Shown: positions 20,513 to 32,761 of the stretch, in pieces | Numbering within the stretch: the first letter of the stretch is position 1 | Layout: every line of letters begins with the position of its first letter | NCBI GenBank assembly: GCA_027886185.1 | Contig: WOAB01000858.1 | Location: 124,001-188,000, forward strand | DNA from: Rheum nobile | Taxonomy: Eukaryota > Streptophyta > Magnoliopsida > Caryophyllales > Polygonaceae | Direction: 5' to 3' | Length of the DNA stretch: 64,000 nucleotides | Position numbers and translations under genes: made by a program | Notes under the pieces: generated by a model | Databases searched by the model: none | Told to the model about the DNA's origin: nothing | Seen by the model: only the letters and a program-made list of their open reading frames with translations

Positions 20513-22424
20513 TAGAGCTGGACAAAACCGACCCTGAATCGGGGAACCAGACCGGAACCGAACCGGGTCAAACCCAATCAAACCCTGAACTGGACCGAAA
20601 CCGGACCAATGGTTCAAGGTCCCGGTCAGTTCAGGTTTCGATTCAAGACATCTTTGAATCGGTGAACTGGCGGTTCAACCGCTGATTTAACCAGAGATTC
20701 ATGAACCGGCGGTTGAACCAGAGGTTCATGAACCGGGTTTGTAAATCGGTTCATGAACCGACGGTCAACCAGAGGTTAACCGGCAATGCAATTTGAAAAA
20801 AGAAGAAGGAAAATCCATTAAATCGCTAAAACCCAAAACCCTTCAAAAACTATAAACCCTAAAACTATAATCCGTAATGTCCTACTACATCCTACATTAA
20901 TAATATTACCCTTTAAATCTTAACAAAGCTACAAAAATCATAAACACATTAAAAAACGTTCAAATAATTAAATATAAAAAAACCTAAACCATAATCCATA
21001 CTCTACAAAACCTTAAAATATGAACCCCTAACCCTAAAACTATAAACTCTAACCTAAGTCATATTACATTACCCTTTAAATCTTAAAAAAGCTACAAAAA
21101 TCATAAACACAATAAAAAACGTTCAAATAATTAAATATAAAAAACCTTACCATAAACCATAAACTCTACAAAACATTAAAATACAAACCCTTAATCCTAA
21201 ACCCTAACCTAGATCATATAATTTTACAACTTACAAGACCCTTTAAATCTTAAAAAAGCTACAAAAATCATAAGCACATTAAAAAACGTTCAAATATTTA
21301 AATATAAAAGAACCTAACAATAAACCATAAACTATAGAAAACCTTAAAATACAAACCCTTATCCTTAAAACTATAAACCCTAACCTAAATCATATAATGT
21401 TACAACTTACAATACCCTTTAAATCTTAAAAAAGCTACAAAATTCATAACCACATAAAAAACGTTCAAATAATTAAATATAAAAAACTAACCATAAACCA
21501 TAAACTCTACAAAACCTTAAAATACAAACCCTTAACCCTAACCTAGAGTCCTAAATCCTACAATACCCTTTATATCTTTAAAAAACTACAAAAATCATAA
21601 ACACATTAAAAAACATTAATATAATTAAATATAAAAGAACCTAACCATAAACCATACACTCTACAAAACCTTAAAATACAAGCCCTTAACCCTAAACTAT
21701 AAACCCTAACCTAGATCATATAATTTTACAACTTACAATACCCTTTAAATCTTAAAAAAGTTACAAAAAATATAAACACATTAAAAAACGTTAAAATAAT
21801 TAAATATAAAAGAACCTAACCATAAAATACAAAACCTTAAAATACAAAACCTTAAATTACAAACCCTTAACCCTAAACTATAAACCCTAACCTAGATCAT
21901 ATAATGTTACAACTTACAATACCCCTTAAATCTTAAAAAATTACAAAAATTATAAACACATTAAAAAACGTTAAAATAATTAAGTATAAAAGAACCTAAC
22001 CATAAACCATAAACTATACAAAACCTTAAAATACAAACCCTTAATCCTAAACTATAAACCCTAACCTAGATCATATAATGTTACAACTTACAATACCCTT
22101 TAAATCTTTAAAAACCTACAAAAATCATAAACACATTAAAAAAGATTCAAATAATTATATTAAAAAAAACCTAAACCATAAACCATATATTCTACAAAAC
22201 CTTAAAATAAAAACCTTAACCCTAAAAACCCTTTTTCATTAAACCTTAAAATAAAACGCTAAATCTCTTTAAAAGGAAAAAAAAAAACTAGCCGTTGTGA
22301 ACCGGGTGAACCCTAAAAACCCTTTTTTTTTTTTTTGAATCGGACCCTGAACCGGGTTTCGAACCGGAGGGAAATCGCCTGAACCGGACCGGAATTGGCA
22401 GTTAATGAACCATGTCCAGCTCTA
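20513..22424. mobile_element. Non-autonomous hAT-like DNA transposon
   Basis: Ends are inverted repeats TAGAGCTGGACA. The 8-base flanks CCATACGG (20505-20512) and CCCTATGG (22425-22432) agree at six of eight positions, consistent with an aged 8-bp duplication typical of hAT elements. Sub-terminal repeats of AACCGG/GGTTCA type follow on both sides. The interior is the tandem array described separately and there is no transposase. It sits inside Tat gag. Confidence 0.75.
20830..22230. repeat. ~170-bp tandem array inside the hAT-like element
   Basis: About eight copies. The marker TTAAAAAACGTT recurs with its C near 20957, 21120, 21287, 21462, 21614 (altered), 21789, 21969 and 22144, a spacing of 152-180. 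Each unit also carries ACAAAACCTTAAAATAC and telomere-like CTAAACC/CCCTAA words. Confidence 0.85.
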
Positions 22425-24329
22425 CCCTATGGGTACGGGTACATGCCAACGCCCGGACCGACCACTCTGAACCTCCCTCCATCCCCTAGGAGGGGGAAGG
22501 CCCGACCCGCACCATAAGCAGGCCCTACCCGGCCAGTGCTCCCAGCAGGAGCCACCGTCACGAGAGGAGAAACATCTTCTTGCACACTAAGTCGTACCCT
22601 ACCGTACCCGAAGTGCATCAAGACCTCGCCGACCTCCCAGCTCTATACGAATTTGCCGCTTTTACAAATGAGGTGATAATGGCCATTCCCCAAGTTGACG
22701 CTAGCGTGGCCATGGGGGAGTATGCCGGCGAGGGGGACCCCAAGACCACATCTCATAGTATAAGTACGTGATGATCAACCTCCCAGCGGGAAGTATCGAC
22801 AGCTTCCCGCAACAGGAGGAATCATTCCTAACGCACTTTGAGAGCTCGAGGCGGAGACGCAGGGGAATACATGAAATTTTTACCCTGAGGCAACGAGGGA
22901 CAGAAAGCCTATCCTCGTATGTTAAGAGGTTCACGGCCGAGGTGATACAAGTGTGCGACTTCGACGAGAAGGTGGCCAAGATTGCGTTCATACAAGGGCT
23001 TGTGAACTCAGACTTCAAGTTTTCGGTCACCAATAAGGAACCAACGACTTACTCTAAGTTGTTGGATAAGGCTAACACCCATATCTAGGCTGAGGAAATG
23101 TCAAGCTTGTACCGAGGACCCTCAAATGCATCTCGAAACGAGGCTAAAGGAAGATACCAGGGCCCGTGGGAACAAAGGAGGCCTTCAACGGCCGCGGACA
23201 AGGAAAATCCCTCGAGCGAGCTCCAGTGAACACGGTGTTGATAAACCCGCCACCCCCGCAGTACAATCCCTTCCTAAGTCGCTCCAAGTCCCAGGCACCA
23301 CCCCAACAAGGGCCGCCCTCTCAAAAGTTATGCTCGTACCACCAGTCTAAAACTCACGGTGACAGCGAATGCATGAGATACGGCTCCCTGGCCAAGAAGC
23401 CCTCTCTGGGGTCTCTGTTCGCTAAGGGCTACAGAGCAATGAGTAGAGGGATCAACAAGAATCCAGCACAACCCACGCCCCCTCCGCGGAAGGACAACTT
23501 CCCTCCCCCGGATGGTTGCGTGGGAACAATTTCTTCCGTCGCTAGTCATTGGAGGAAAAGCATGAGGGTCACATAAAGATACGCGCGAGGAGGAATGCAT
23601 CACTCCGGACTACCAGTTCTCAGCATCGCTAACAGTTCGCCCGTAGGGCACCAACTCTCTTTCACAGAGGCAGACGCGGAGGCTATGGAAACCCCACACT
23701 TCGACCCCTTGGTCATTCATTCTCAATTCGGAAGCAAGTTCGTTAAAAGGATCCTGGTCGACACGGGAAGCTCCGCAAACATCTTGTACTGGGATGCTTT
23801 CCTGCAATTAGGGATCCCACCCGCAGAAGTTCGCCCCACCGATTGCTCGCTAGTTGGCTTCTCGAGAGAAAGGGTCGCCGTCTCCGATGCCGTCACCTTG
23901 GATGTCATCTTGGGGGACGAAGGGAGCCCTTGCAGGTCTGAGTCGGTGGACTTCATGGTTATGAGAATACCCTCTGCGTACAATGTAATCCTCGGGCGAG
24001 TGTCCCTCAACAAGTTCCAAGTTGTGGCTTCTGTGTACCACCTCAAGGTAAAATTCACAGTCCACAGAGAAGTAGGGGAATCAAAAGGCCGACAGGCGGA
24101 GAGTCGGGCATGCTATTTAACCACCCTGAAAGGAAAGGGCCTTGTAGAGCAAGTATTGCAAATCCAAGAACTCAGGCCGAAAGTAGGGTCCTCTGATGGA
24201 GCCCAGGAACAAACCGACCTCGAGGTACGGGAGCAAGTCCACCCGGTTGTTGAATGCGAGGAAGCTAGAGCGATAACTCCATCCGGCAAGGAAGACGAGA
24301 GGCTGTCTAGCGACCGACCATTAAATCTT

Positions 24330-25800
24330 TCGATTCATTTTGTCTCCCACTTGGAGGATATAAACTAATCTGTATGTATGTTTAGTCTTATTCGTCTAAC
24401 TATTAGTTGATTCAGATTATTTAGATATTATTAATCTTATTGTTATCTAATTATTTTAAAAGCAATTTAGGTCAATTTGATCTTTTCGAACCAAAACACC
24501 GTTCATAATTCAAGACCGCGTATAGTTGGTAGTATAATCATTTCATTTTCTTTTTGGTCAAAATAATAATTTCGTTTTGATTGGACAAAAGGTGCGATTT
24601 GGCAATGATAAACGTTTTGATTAATAAAATGAAGAAATTAATATTTTAACACTGTACGGAGTATTATAATATATTGGTGGTTGCATGCCTTTATTATATA
24701 TAGGTGATTAGTCTATGGCACTAACAAGCTACTGGAATAAAGTTCAACCATAGTATTTAACGCTGTAGGGACAAAATATTTAATAAAAACTGAGATGGAG
24801 ATATAACATCTGTTAATAATCTTTTTAACAAGCATACTGTTTTACATTCTTAACTTACACTCGTTAAGCCTGGCGCAAGAGACATTCCTTTGAACAAAAG
24901 ATTAAAGGTTTCCAGAGACATAAATGTCCCCTTTTTTTAAAGAAATGTCCATCGTAATTGGAGTTACGTACTTGTTGTGGTTGCAGTGTTAATCAATGGT
25001 TAAAGACCTTCTTTTTCTTTTACTTTGAAAATCTATCTATCAGAAACCTTTTTTGTTCTTCTTTATATAGTTTTTATTGATATTAATTTACATATCTAAA
25101 ATGTTAGAAAATAGTCGTACTTATTATTGCGCCACACATTGAAAGTATGTAATTATACATATGTATAATAAATTACATTATTAATGTCTGAACTTTAGCG
25201 AGGGTTACAAGCATGTCCCTTAACTTATACTGAATTCACTAAAGTCCATAACTTTGTATACAAAAGTTATAAATGAATCTTTAAATTAAAAGAAACCATA
25301 TGATGTTTTTTAGTTTCTTCGTCAAAGTTCATACTAAATCACCGTAAAAAGCCATTATAGTACAAATACTAGTGAAAATAAACAGATTAGTGACTAATTT
25401 ATAAGCTTTCTCAATAGTTGAGGCAATATATCAAATGTAATAAGTTCGGAAACTTCTCCTAAAGGTCAATATGAATATAATTTACTGTATCAAAGAACAT
25501 AATGTGTACCATGTATACAAAACGCATGCGTACGTGAGTATACCTAATATGTTTATTGTAATGTTAAAGAGTATTAAGAAAATTCTAAATGTATAAATAC
25601 AGAGTATGTAAATCCACATTAGTATGTTAATAACCACCCTACACTTTTTGGGAAAAAAGTAAAACAAAGCATGGAGACTCGGGAGTATTGGAGTCACAAC
25701 ACCCCGCGTCATCAGCCTAATTCATGACGTCAGCAAACGGAACCGACAGTATTACCAAACCGCAGTTACCACTTCCCTTCCAATTATTCTCCATTTCTCC
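24330..25800. other. AT-rich intergenic DNA
   Basis: No gene, RNA or clear repeat boundary seen. It separates the broken Tat copy from the arabinogalactan gene. Confidence 0.6.
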
Positions 25801-25817
25801 ACCACCACATAGGCACA

Positions 25818-25932
25818 TCGCACATAAATAACACTCCTCTGCTTTCCCTCTTTCATCTCTCTCTATCTCTTCCCCCCCAAACTCGCCGGGGACCCCATCG
25901 GAAAACCACATTCCTCTTCCTCCGCCCTAGCC
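25818..25932 (+). promoter_or_regulatory. Promoter and leader of the arabinogalactan gene
   Basis: A TATA-like CACATAAATAAC at about 25819-25830 lies roughly 100 bases before the ATG, followed by a CT-rich leader (TCTCTCTCTATCTCTTCCCC). The ATG context is CTAGCCATGG, with G at +4. Confidence 0.45.
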
Positions 25933-28306
25933 ATGGGTGTTTCCCGCATCAATGGCTCCCTCTTCCTCTTCTTCCTCCTACTTTCCCCCCAATTCTCCCT
26001 CTCATTACCCGCCCCCTCCAGCCAGATCAACTCCAACTCCGTCCTCGTCGCGCTCCTTGATTCCCGCTACACCGAACTCGCCGAGCTCGTCGAGAAGGCT
26101 CTCCTCCTCCCGATTCTCGAAGACGTCGTCGGAAGCCGCAATATCACCATCTTCGCCCCTCATAATCGGGCTCTCGAGCGCGAACTCGACCCCGATTTCA
26201 AGATGTTCTTGCTCCAGCCGGGGAATCTTAAGTCTCTGCAAACCCTAATTCTCTCACACATCATTCCTTCTCGCCTCCACTCCTCCCATTGGCTTAATAG
26301 CTCTCACGCTACTCTCTCCGACCACCGCATATTCCTCAGCCTCCGCCGCGACGACAAATTCGTCGATTCCGCTAAGCTATTCCGCCCCGACGATGTTGTC
26401 CGGCCTGACGGAGTCATCCACGGAATCGAGCGCCTCCTCGTTCCAATGTCCGTGCAACAGAACTTTAATCGCCGCCGCAGCCTCCGCGCTGTCTCCGCCG
26501 TGCTCCCAACCGGGGCTCCGGAGGTCGATCCGAGGACGCACCGGCTCAAGAAGCCGGCGCCTACTTCTCCAGTTGACTCCTCTCCCGCTCTCCCAATTTA
26601 CGACGCCATGGCCCCGGGACCTTCCCTCGCTCCGGCTCCGGCGCCGGGACCTGACGGCGCACACGGCCACTTCCACGGAGAAGCCATGGTCAAGGACTTC
26701 ATTCACACGCTCCTGCACTACGGTGGCTACAACGAATTGGCCGACATTCTCATGAATCTCACCTCTCTAGGCGCCGAGATGGGGAGACTCGTCTCTGAGG
26801 GGTATGTAATTACGGTTTTAGCCCCCAACGACGAAGCCATGGCGAAGCTCACCACCGACCAGCTCAGCGAGCCGGGGGCGCCAGAACAGATAATGTACTA
26901 CCACATGATCCCGGAGTACCAGACGGAGGAGAGCATGTATAACGCCGTTAGGAGGTTTGGGAAGGTCAGCTACGATACACTGAGGCTGCCGTTTAAGATA
27001 ACGGCGGAGGAGGCCGACGGCTCTGTTAAGTTCGGCCAAGGGGACGGGTCAGCTTATCTGTTTGACCCGGATATTTATACAGATGGCCGGATCTCCGTTC
27101 AGGGGATTGACGGCGTATTGTTCCCCTTGGAGGAGGCGAAGACGGAGGAGGATACAACCACGGGTACGACCCGACCCGCTAAGATTGTAACCAAGGCCAG
27201 GAGAGGTAATTTGGATGAATTATAGTTTTTTCTTTTATTTGTTTTTGGTGTTGATGTTTTTGTGCTTACTGCTGTGACTATATGTTTTTGCTTCAATACT
27301 GTTGATTTGATTCTCATAAAAGTTTGACTTAGTTTGGTGGATCTTGGTGTTACTCTTGTTTTGATGGGTTAAGGAAATTGCCAGAATTTGGGTTGACGCA
27401 GCACATCAACTTCTAAAAATTGGGTAGTATGATGTGAAAATTGCATTTTTTTTTATAGATTTCTGTTATTAAATGGTGATCTGAATTATGTTCAGGATTG
27501 CTGCAAGATGATAATATGTTTATTTGGTAGAGTTTATCCAGTTGAACGTTTAAGAGTGCTGGAGTTGCTGATTTCAATTTTGGCACATTCCATTTGTTTT
27601 TAGGTTGCAGGTAGGGAGTTCTGGGGGACTGGGGTTGATGGCATATGGTGGTTAGATGGGGGGGTTGAGTTTGTTTACAGAGACCTTGTGTTTGGTAACT
27701 AATTAGAAGTGCAAGCTGTATTGGCTTACTGCTGGAGTTGTTGATTTCGATTTTGGTTCAAAGATGTATGCTTAAAAGTCTTCCATCTCATTATATTGCT
27801 TGGAGATATCTAAAACTGTTTCCAAGAAGCATGTTCCTATGTTAAGTATGAGAAAAGTAACTGCTTAGGAAAGATATCCATTGCTGTAAGGAAATTCTAT
27901 TCAAATTTAACACGGAAGGGTCTTAGGTTATGGATCTATAATATTTTCTTCTTTTCAGGCAAGTTTTTCACTTGCGTTTATTTGTGATTCTTGTGGACTA
28001 CACTTTTTCAGAAACTCTTATGGACTAAAATTAATTGATTTGTAGTGAGTAAAAGAAGCAATATGTAAGGGTGTAGAGATTAGTTTGTTCAATTGGCGGA
28101 CTAAACTCTATAGATCTTGAGCTTATGGAAATTCTTTCTTGGATGTATTTTCTCTTCATATTCTTCTTCGTCTTCTTTTGTTGTATGCCTGTTCGTGTTT
28201 AAACTAATGTGGATCAGTGCAAAAACGTGTAGGAAAATTGCTGGAAGTAACTTGCCTGATGCTGAGAACATTCAGACAGGATTCTCACTTCACCACTTGC
28301 CAATGA
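25933..28306 (+). CDS. Fasciclin-like arabinogalactan protein (FLA15-18 type), two exons
   Basis: CDS = 25933-27205 joined to 28233-28306, 448 residues. The signal peptide is residues 1-24 (FLFFLLLSPQFSLS). The first fasciclin domain is about residues 35-175 with NITIFAPHNRAL. An arabinogalactan-type Pro/Ala stretch at about 227-242 (APGPSLAPAPAPGPDG) is a likely hydroxyproline O-glycan site. The second fasciclin domain is about 255-405 (VITVLAPNDEAM). N-glycosylation motifs NIT, NSS and NLT are present. The long frame seems to end in NLDEL, but GT at 27206 is a splice donor. Exon 2 after GTGTAG supplies GKLLEVTCLMLRTF and ends HFTTCQ, the tail I know from FLA15-18. No GPI-anchor signal is seen, as expected for that subgroup. 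The product is secreted to the cell wall or surface. Confidence 0.93.
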
Positions 28307-30741
28307 AAAAAAAAACCTACACGTACTGACAGTTAGGCATCATCTGTGGAGAGTAAAGGTTTCTTATTCTTACAATCACTTAACCTTCCTCATTAACCTT
28401 TCATGTTATACCTTTATGCTGATACTTGTCGGTGTGATTGTTAGTTGTTGATCTTTGATTCTCATTTCATTTATTATCATATGATATTGTTTGGGTAGCA
28501 TGTCTTTTTCTGAGTTGGTCTATTAATTTCATGCCATACTTTTATTGATGGTCATTGTCTGGGTGAAGTACTCTCTACCCTTCTATGGAGTAGTGTCGTT
28601 GGACATATAACAATCACGGAAAAATTGATATTGATACGTCAAATAGGCATTAGCACGGTCATGAAGACAACTACGTTTTTGTTTTTTTAATTCTTGATCA
28701 TTATATGGTTCATGGTTACTTTCTAGCAAATCTTTTAAGGCATTTGCTTCCAACCAAGAGAAAAGAAAATGATGAGAAGAATTTCTTCATATAAGTCAGA
28801 GGGGACTCACCAGATCTGAATTGCATTTTGCTTGCACATGCATATTTATGTCCCTTGGATTCCAAGAATGGCATATCAATATCACTTTAATTGGTTGTCA
28901 TTACACCTGTTGCTCTGGTTGTTGAGTTAGATAGTATTTTAAGGGTTAAAAGGTGCTTGACCATATATATACATTTCCAGGTCGATTTTGGTTGGCCATG
29001 AATTCGGCTCATATAATGTTTTAAGTAATTTTCGGTCGGATTATTCCAGGATTTGGATTAAATTTATCCTGAACTACTAAATCAAGAAAACATAACAGTA
29101 TTGATATCTTCATTTGTGTACATAATTTGTGTATGTAGAACCGAAATTCATCATGTTATGCTGCTTGCAGATGTAAAAAGATGAGGAAAAAATAAGAACA
29201 CCACAGCACGGCAGCAGCAGCAGGGGGAAACAAGGAGATGTTAATACACTTCCTTTTTTTTTTACTTCAAAATTTAAACAATGTTTGCTGGGTAGCCAAG
29301 GAGAAATAATGAAGTGGAAACACATGGGAAAAAGGGGTTTCCACTGGCAGAGAAGGGCATTTAAATTGATCCTTCACAGTTGCAAAGACCCAGAATGCAC
29401 AGAAATGAGGAAGGCAGAGGAGGAGAGCTATTTTAGTTACTCTTATTATATAATTATATAAACTGTTAATTAAAATAGATTTTTTTTTTGTTTAATATAT
29501 GTTTTTTTATTTTTTTTGGGTATTATGTTATAATTAAGATGGGGTTGTCGGTGGCCGGGGAATTTTAGTTTTGTGTGATTAAGGGGGTGGGGTGGTGGTG
29601 GGGTCTGGTCTCTCCACCAACATCTCTCTCCTTCTCTCCTTCAACCAGCCTTCCTTTTTTCAGTAAATAAAAGTATTCACAAAATGTGAATTTCATAAAT
29701 CTATCATTACTATTTGTTCATAATAATATGTGAGAAAAATGTACGTTTGTATTACTTTATTTGATTTCATTTGTCTGTTTCTCACGTACTTTTGGTCACG
29801 CTGATTTTATGTATAAATGAATTTGTATATATATATGTTTGATGGTCTGATGGAATATCAACGTCTAAAGCCCATGTTCGCACTCAAAATTTTAAAAATC
29901 TAGATTCCCTTGATTTGTAGCTGAATGATTGACAATTGGTAAATTATCTTGTTTTTAACTATGTATTATTTTTTACTAATATAGTCTAATATACTAATGT
30001 ACTTTGTTAGTTTTATATTATTAACAAGTGGTCGTATACTGAAACTAGTGATATTGTTTTTTAAGTACTTATGAAAAACTAGTTAATATTATTGTTAATT
30101 GCAACTAACCAACTGAGGGTAGAAAGATTGGATCTGGTACACTTCATATTTGGAAAAAAACCAATAAGTATGAGAATGAACCCTCCTTCACGAGAAAATT
30201 GCTGGTTGCTAGTTTGTACTTGGTAGTGTATTGTGAATTGTGATATATTTTGACAAAAAAACGTAGTGAGATTTATCACGAGCGGCGCAGGCCCAAAATA
30301 ACTGCAAGCTGCAGGCAGTTTTCATTGATTATTGGCTATGAAATGGTAAGATTACAAATCAAATCAAGATTTGAGTCTAAAGGTTAATTAATCCTGCCAC
30401 AAATATTCTCAATTTGAAATTGTTGTTTCCTTAGTTAAAAAGTATGTCCCAGAAAAATGACGACGTCCAACCAAAAAGAAAGATGAGAAGTCGCCTCTCA
30501 TGTAGTCATGTCACTTGTAAAGTTCAAGTGTATATGTCCCATGGATAGATGCCTAGTTGAATTACTATTTTCTTCCTCATGAATAAAAAGCTTGCATTTC
30601 ATCTAAAAAAGTATTTGAATAAAGTTTGGGCAGATATGGACACAAAGCATTTAGGTTTGTTATGTTAAAGCAGAATTTGGTTACGATGAAATAACCTTTT
30701 AGAGTAAAACGGTAATATTAATTAAAGTCATTGAATTATAA
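28307..30741. other. Downstream intergenic DNA of the arabinogalactan gene
   Basis: No coding gene supported. Contains a (CAG)n-like short run near 29206-29222 and T-rich tracts around 29480-29520. Nothing else is evident. Confidence 0.55.
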
Positions 30742-30749
30742 ATAAAGTA

Positions 30750-30935
30750 CGGTTTTTTCTAGTGTGTGCCCATGGACACACTCTAAGAACTCTTTTTTTG
30801 ACAATTATTTGATTAGCCACTAGTTTAATCTTGTTTGCTAAGGGTTTATCAATTCTCTATTAGGGAATATTTTAAAGATAAATTTCCTATTTAAGCTTGT
30901 TAGCATGTGTCCATGGACACACACTAGAAAAACCG
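30750..30935. mobile_element. 186-bp MITE with perfect 8-bp target duplication
   Basis: The terminal inverted repeat is about 30 bases, starting CGGTTTTTTCTAGTGTGTG on the left; the right end is its complement with one T fewer. The TIR itself contains a palindrome, GTGTCCATGGACAC. Flanks are ATAAAGTA at 30742-30749 and 30936-30943, identical. No ORF. The 8-bp duplication suggests hAT-type mobilisation. Confidence 0.85.
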
Positions 30936-31050
30936 ATAAAGTAATGGTGAAATTGAACACATATGATTTCCATTAATTTAAGAATTTTTTTACCCAAATC
31001 ACAGGAGATCCTACACCTTCCTTTTTTTTGTTTATTCTCTCCCTCCCAGT

Positions 31051-31052
<2 letters not shown>

Positions 31053-31117
<65 letters not shown>
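31053..31117. repeat. (CT)n microsatellite
   Basis: An uninterrupted run of about 32 CT dinucleotides, followed by TCGATCGACTAG. It lies in the apparent leader region upstream of captured gene pieces. Confidence 0.95.
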
Positions 31118-31120
<3 letters not shown>

Positions 31121-31737
31121 CGACTAGAATCGTCTTCGACCTCCGACATCGTCTCTCCGCCGATTTAGGCTCTCCGACGCCGTCTCCCACCACCACCACC
31201 ACTACATGCACCATGAAACCCTGGCACCTTGTTCAGTCCTTGAAGAACCTGAAATGGCTACTCACCGTGCGAAGAGCTTGCTCTTCTGCCTACGCTAAAT
31301 TCAAGACAAATTCATCAAGTCATATACCAATTTGTCTCTCTATTCATCGAATTCCTCCTATTTCATTTCTACGATCAATGATTAATTGCTTGATTTGGAG
31401 ATGAACGACGATTATGTTCGATCCGATTTTGACCTAACCTGTGTCTGACTGTAATTGATGCATTGAGTTTTTCGTTTGTTTGTTGATTTCAGGCTGCGGC
31501 GGCCGCGGTAAGATCAACTTGAATCCTCTGTCAAACTTGATTCAATTGTCACTGTAAGATCAATTTCTACTTCTTCAACTACTATTCATTTTCCCGATCG
31601 AGGTGAATCTGAATCCAAACACACCGTTTATTCAAAGGCGAAGATAAAACGCCATTCAACACGCGCGGCCGTGCCCTTGAACGCTCTAGCAGTCTAGCTC
31701 CACTTTCGCTCTTTCTGAAGTCAGAAAATAGGTGTTG
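31118..31737 (+). other. Leader-like region with a misplaced copy of a CobW exon end
   Basis: 31511-31554 repeats 32407-32447 almost exactly (the segment encoding QLESSVKLDSIVT) but is out of gene context. A short frame from 31213 (63 codons) has no recognisable family. Confidence 0.5.
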
Positions 31738-32447
31738 ATGGACGAAGAGGAAGAACCCCCACTTGTTGTCGAGATCACGGAGACCAGAATCACAGATCCT
31801 CAGCCGCCCAATCCGCCAGTAGACGATGACGTGGCCGTCGGTGTCACCGTTGTCACCGGCTATCTCGGCTCCGGCAAGTCCACCGTAAGTCATATCTAAA
31901 AGCTTAAAATTTCCTATCAGTTCCCCTCCTAATTCCCTCTTCCTTTTGATTGAATTTATGATTTATGTCTAATTTTCATCAGCTAGTGAACCATATATTG
32001 AATTCGGAACATGGAAAGAGGATAGTCGTGATACTGAACGAGTTCGGGGAGGAGATTGGGGTAGAGAGAGCCATGATTAATGAGGGAGATGGTGGTGCGC
32101 TAGTTGAAGAGTGGGTTGAGCTCTCCAATGGATGTGTTTGTTGCACTGTTAAGCATAGTTTGGTTCATGCCCTAGAACAACTTGTTTAGATGAAGCAAAT
32201 GTGGTTATATACTTGTATTTGATAGAAACAATCTAATTTACATTTTACATATATGACTGACATTGCTCTTCTATTTTTTGGAAGCAAATTAAACACTAAG
32301 TTTGTTCAATTCAATTCTTATTCTGTCAATAGACTTGATCATATTTTGCTGGAGACCACGGGATTGGCTAATCCTGCTCCACTTGCATCCGTTTTATGGT
32401 TGAATGATCAACTTGAATCCTCTGTCAAACTTGATTCAATTGTCACC
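31738..32447 (+). pseudogene. COG0523/CobW-family GTPase (ZNG1-like metal chaperone), truncated after exon 3
   Basis: Exon 1 (31738-31884) encodes MDEEEEPPLVV and a Walker A GYLGSGKST, ending at a GTAAGT donor. Exon 2 starts at 31983 and carries NEFGEE and the metal-binding motif SNGCVCC. Exon 3 starts at 32333 after CAATAG and encodes LLETTGLANPAPLASVLW. The exon 2 end reads GTTTAG/ATGAAG where a normal CAG/GTGAAG donor would be expected, so an in-frame TAG appears and splicing is lost. The gene stops at VT near 32447, about a third of the family's usual length, and foreign DNA follows. Intact members are cytosolic or plastid GTPases that deliver zinc. Confidence 0.85.
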
Positions 32448-32469
32448 GGTCACATAGGCGGATCGGCGG

Positions 32470-32761
32470 ATTATGGAAGGTCTGTTGGATCGGCAAAGTC
32501 GTGGTTGCCAGAGAGAAAGACGTGGGTCTGATTGGGGTGCTTGGAGGGGAGGGAGATGAGGAAGTCGAGGACCCCTCTCGTGTCTGGGCCTCTGTCGTAG
32601 TAATCGCCCAGGAAGACGACCAACGCGCCGTTGAATTCAGACGGGTCTGTCGCCGATTGCAGGTTCGACCAGAGGTTTTGGAGCTTACTAGAGTGGCCAT
32701 GGATGTCACCGATGCATATCACCAATCTCTGCGTCTCATCGGAGATGGGAGTCTTTGACAT
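32470..32761 (-). pseudogene. RLPH2-type (Rhizobiales-like) protein phosphatase, first-exon fragment
   Basis: On minus from ATG 32761: MSKTPISDETQRLVICIGDIHG, then GDYYDRGPDTRG and LSGNHDF. These are the three metal-binding blocks (GDIHG, GDxxDRG, GNHD) of the PPP phosphatase fold. The spacing and the SLPSKHPNQTHVFL segment resemble plant RLPH2. The frame loses similarity right after GNHDFA and ends 25 bases from the CobW fragment in head-to-head-opposed orientation. About 95 codons remain of a normal ~300. Confidence 0.82.

Larger units (their letters stand above)
20278..24329 (+). pseudogene. Gag and protease of a second Tat copy, 3'-truncated
   Basis: The gag start (MSDAESTHRTSQ) at about 20278 is interrupted by the hAT element (20513-22424) and resumes after it. 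The gag core lies at 22768-23088 (RGTESLSSYVKRF, CDFDEKVAKIAF), followed by a stop and a zinc-knuckle-like CSYHQSKTHGDSEC near 23332-23373. A clean protease frame at 23595-24329 has the active site LVDTGSSANIL and the flap-side ILGRVSLN. Reverse transcriptase is absent: recognisable element sequence ends near 24330 and AT-rich DNA follows. The 24048-24214 part matches the window's first 167 bases, which shows both copies belong to one family. Confidence 0.8.

Noticed and set aside
20830..22230. Telomere remnant
   Set aside because: CCCTAA words are embedded in a 152-180 bp monomer inside a DNA transposon and are not a pure heptamer array.
28117..28329. 70-codon plus-strand ORF after the arabinogalactan gene
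   Set aside because: A shadow frame over the intron and the true last exon of that gene.
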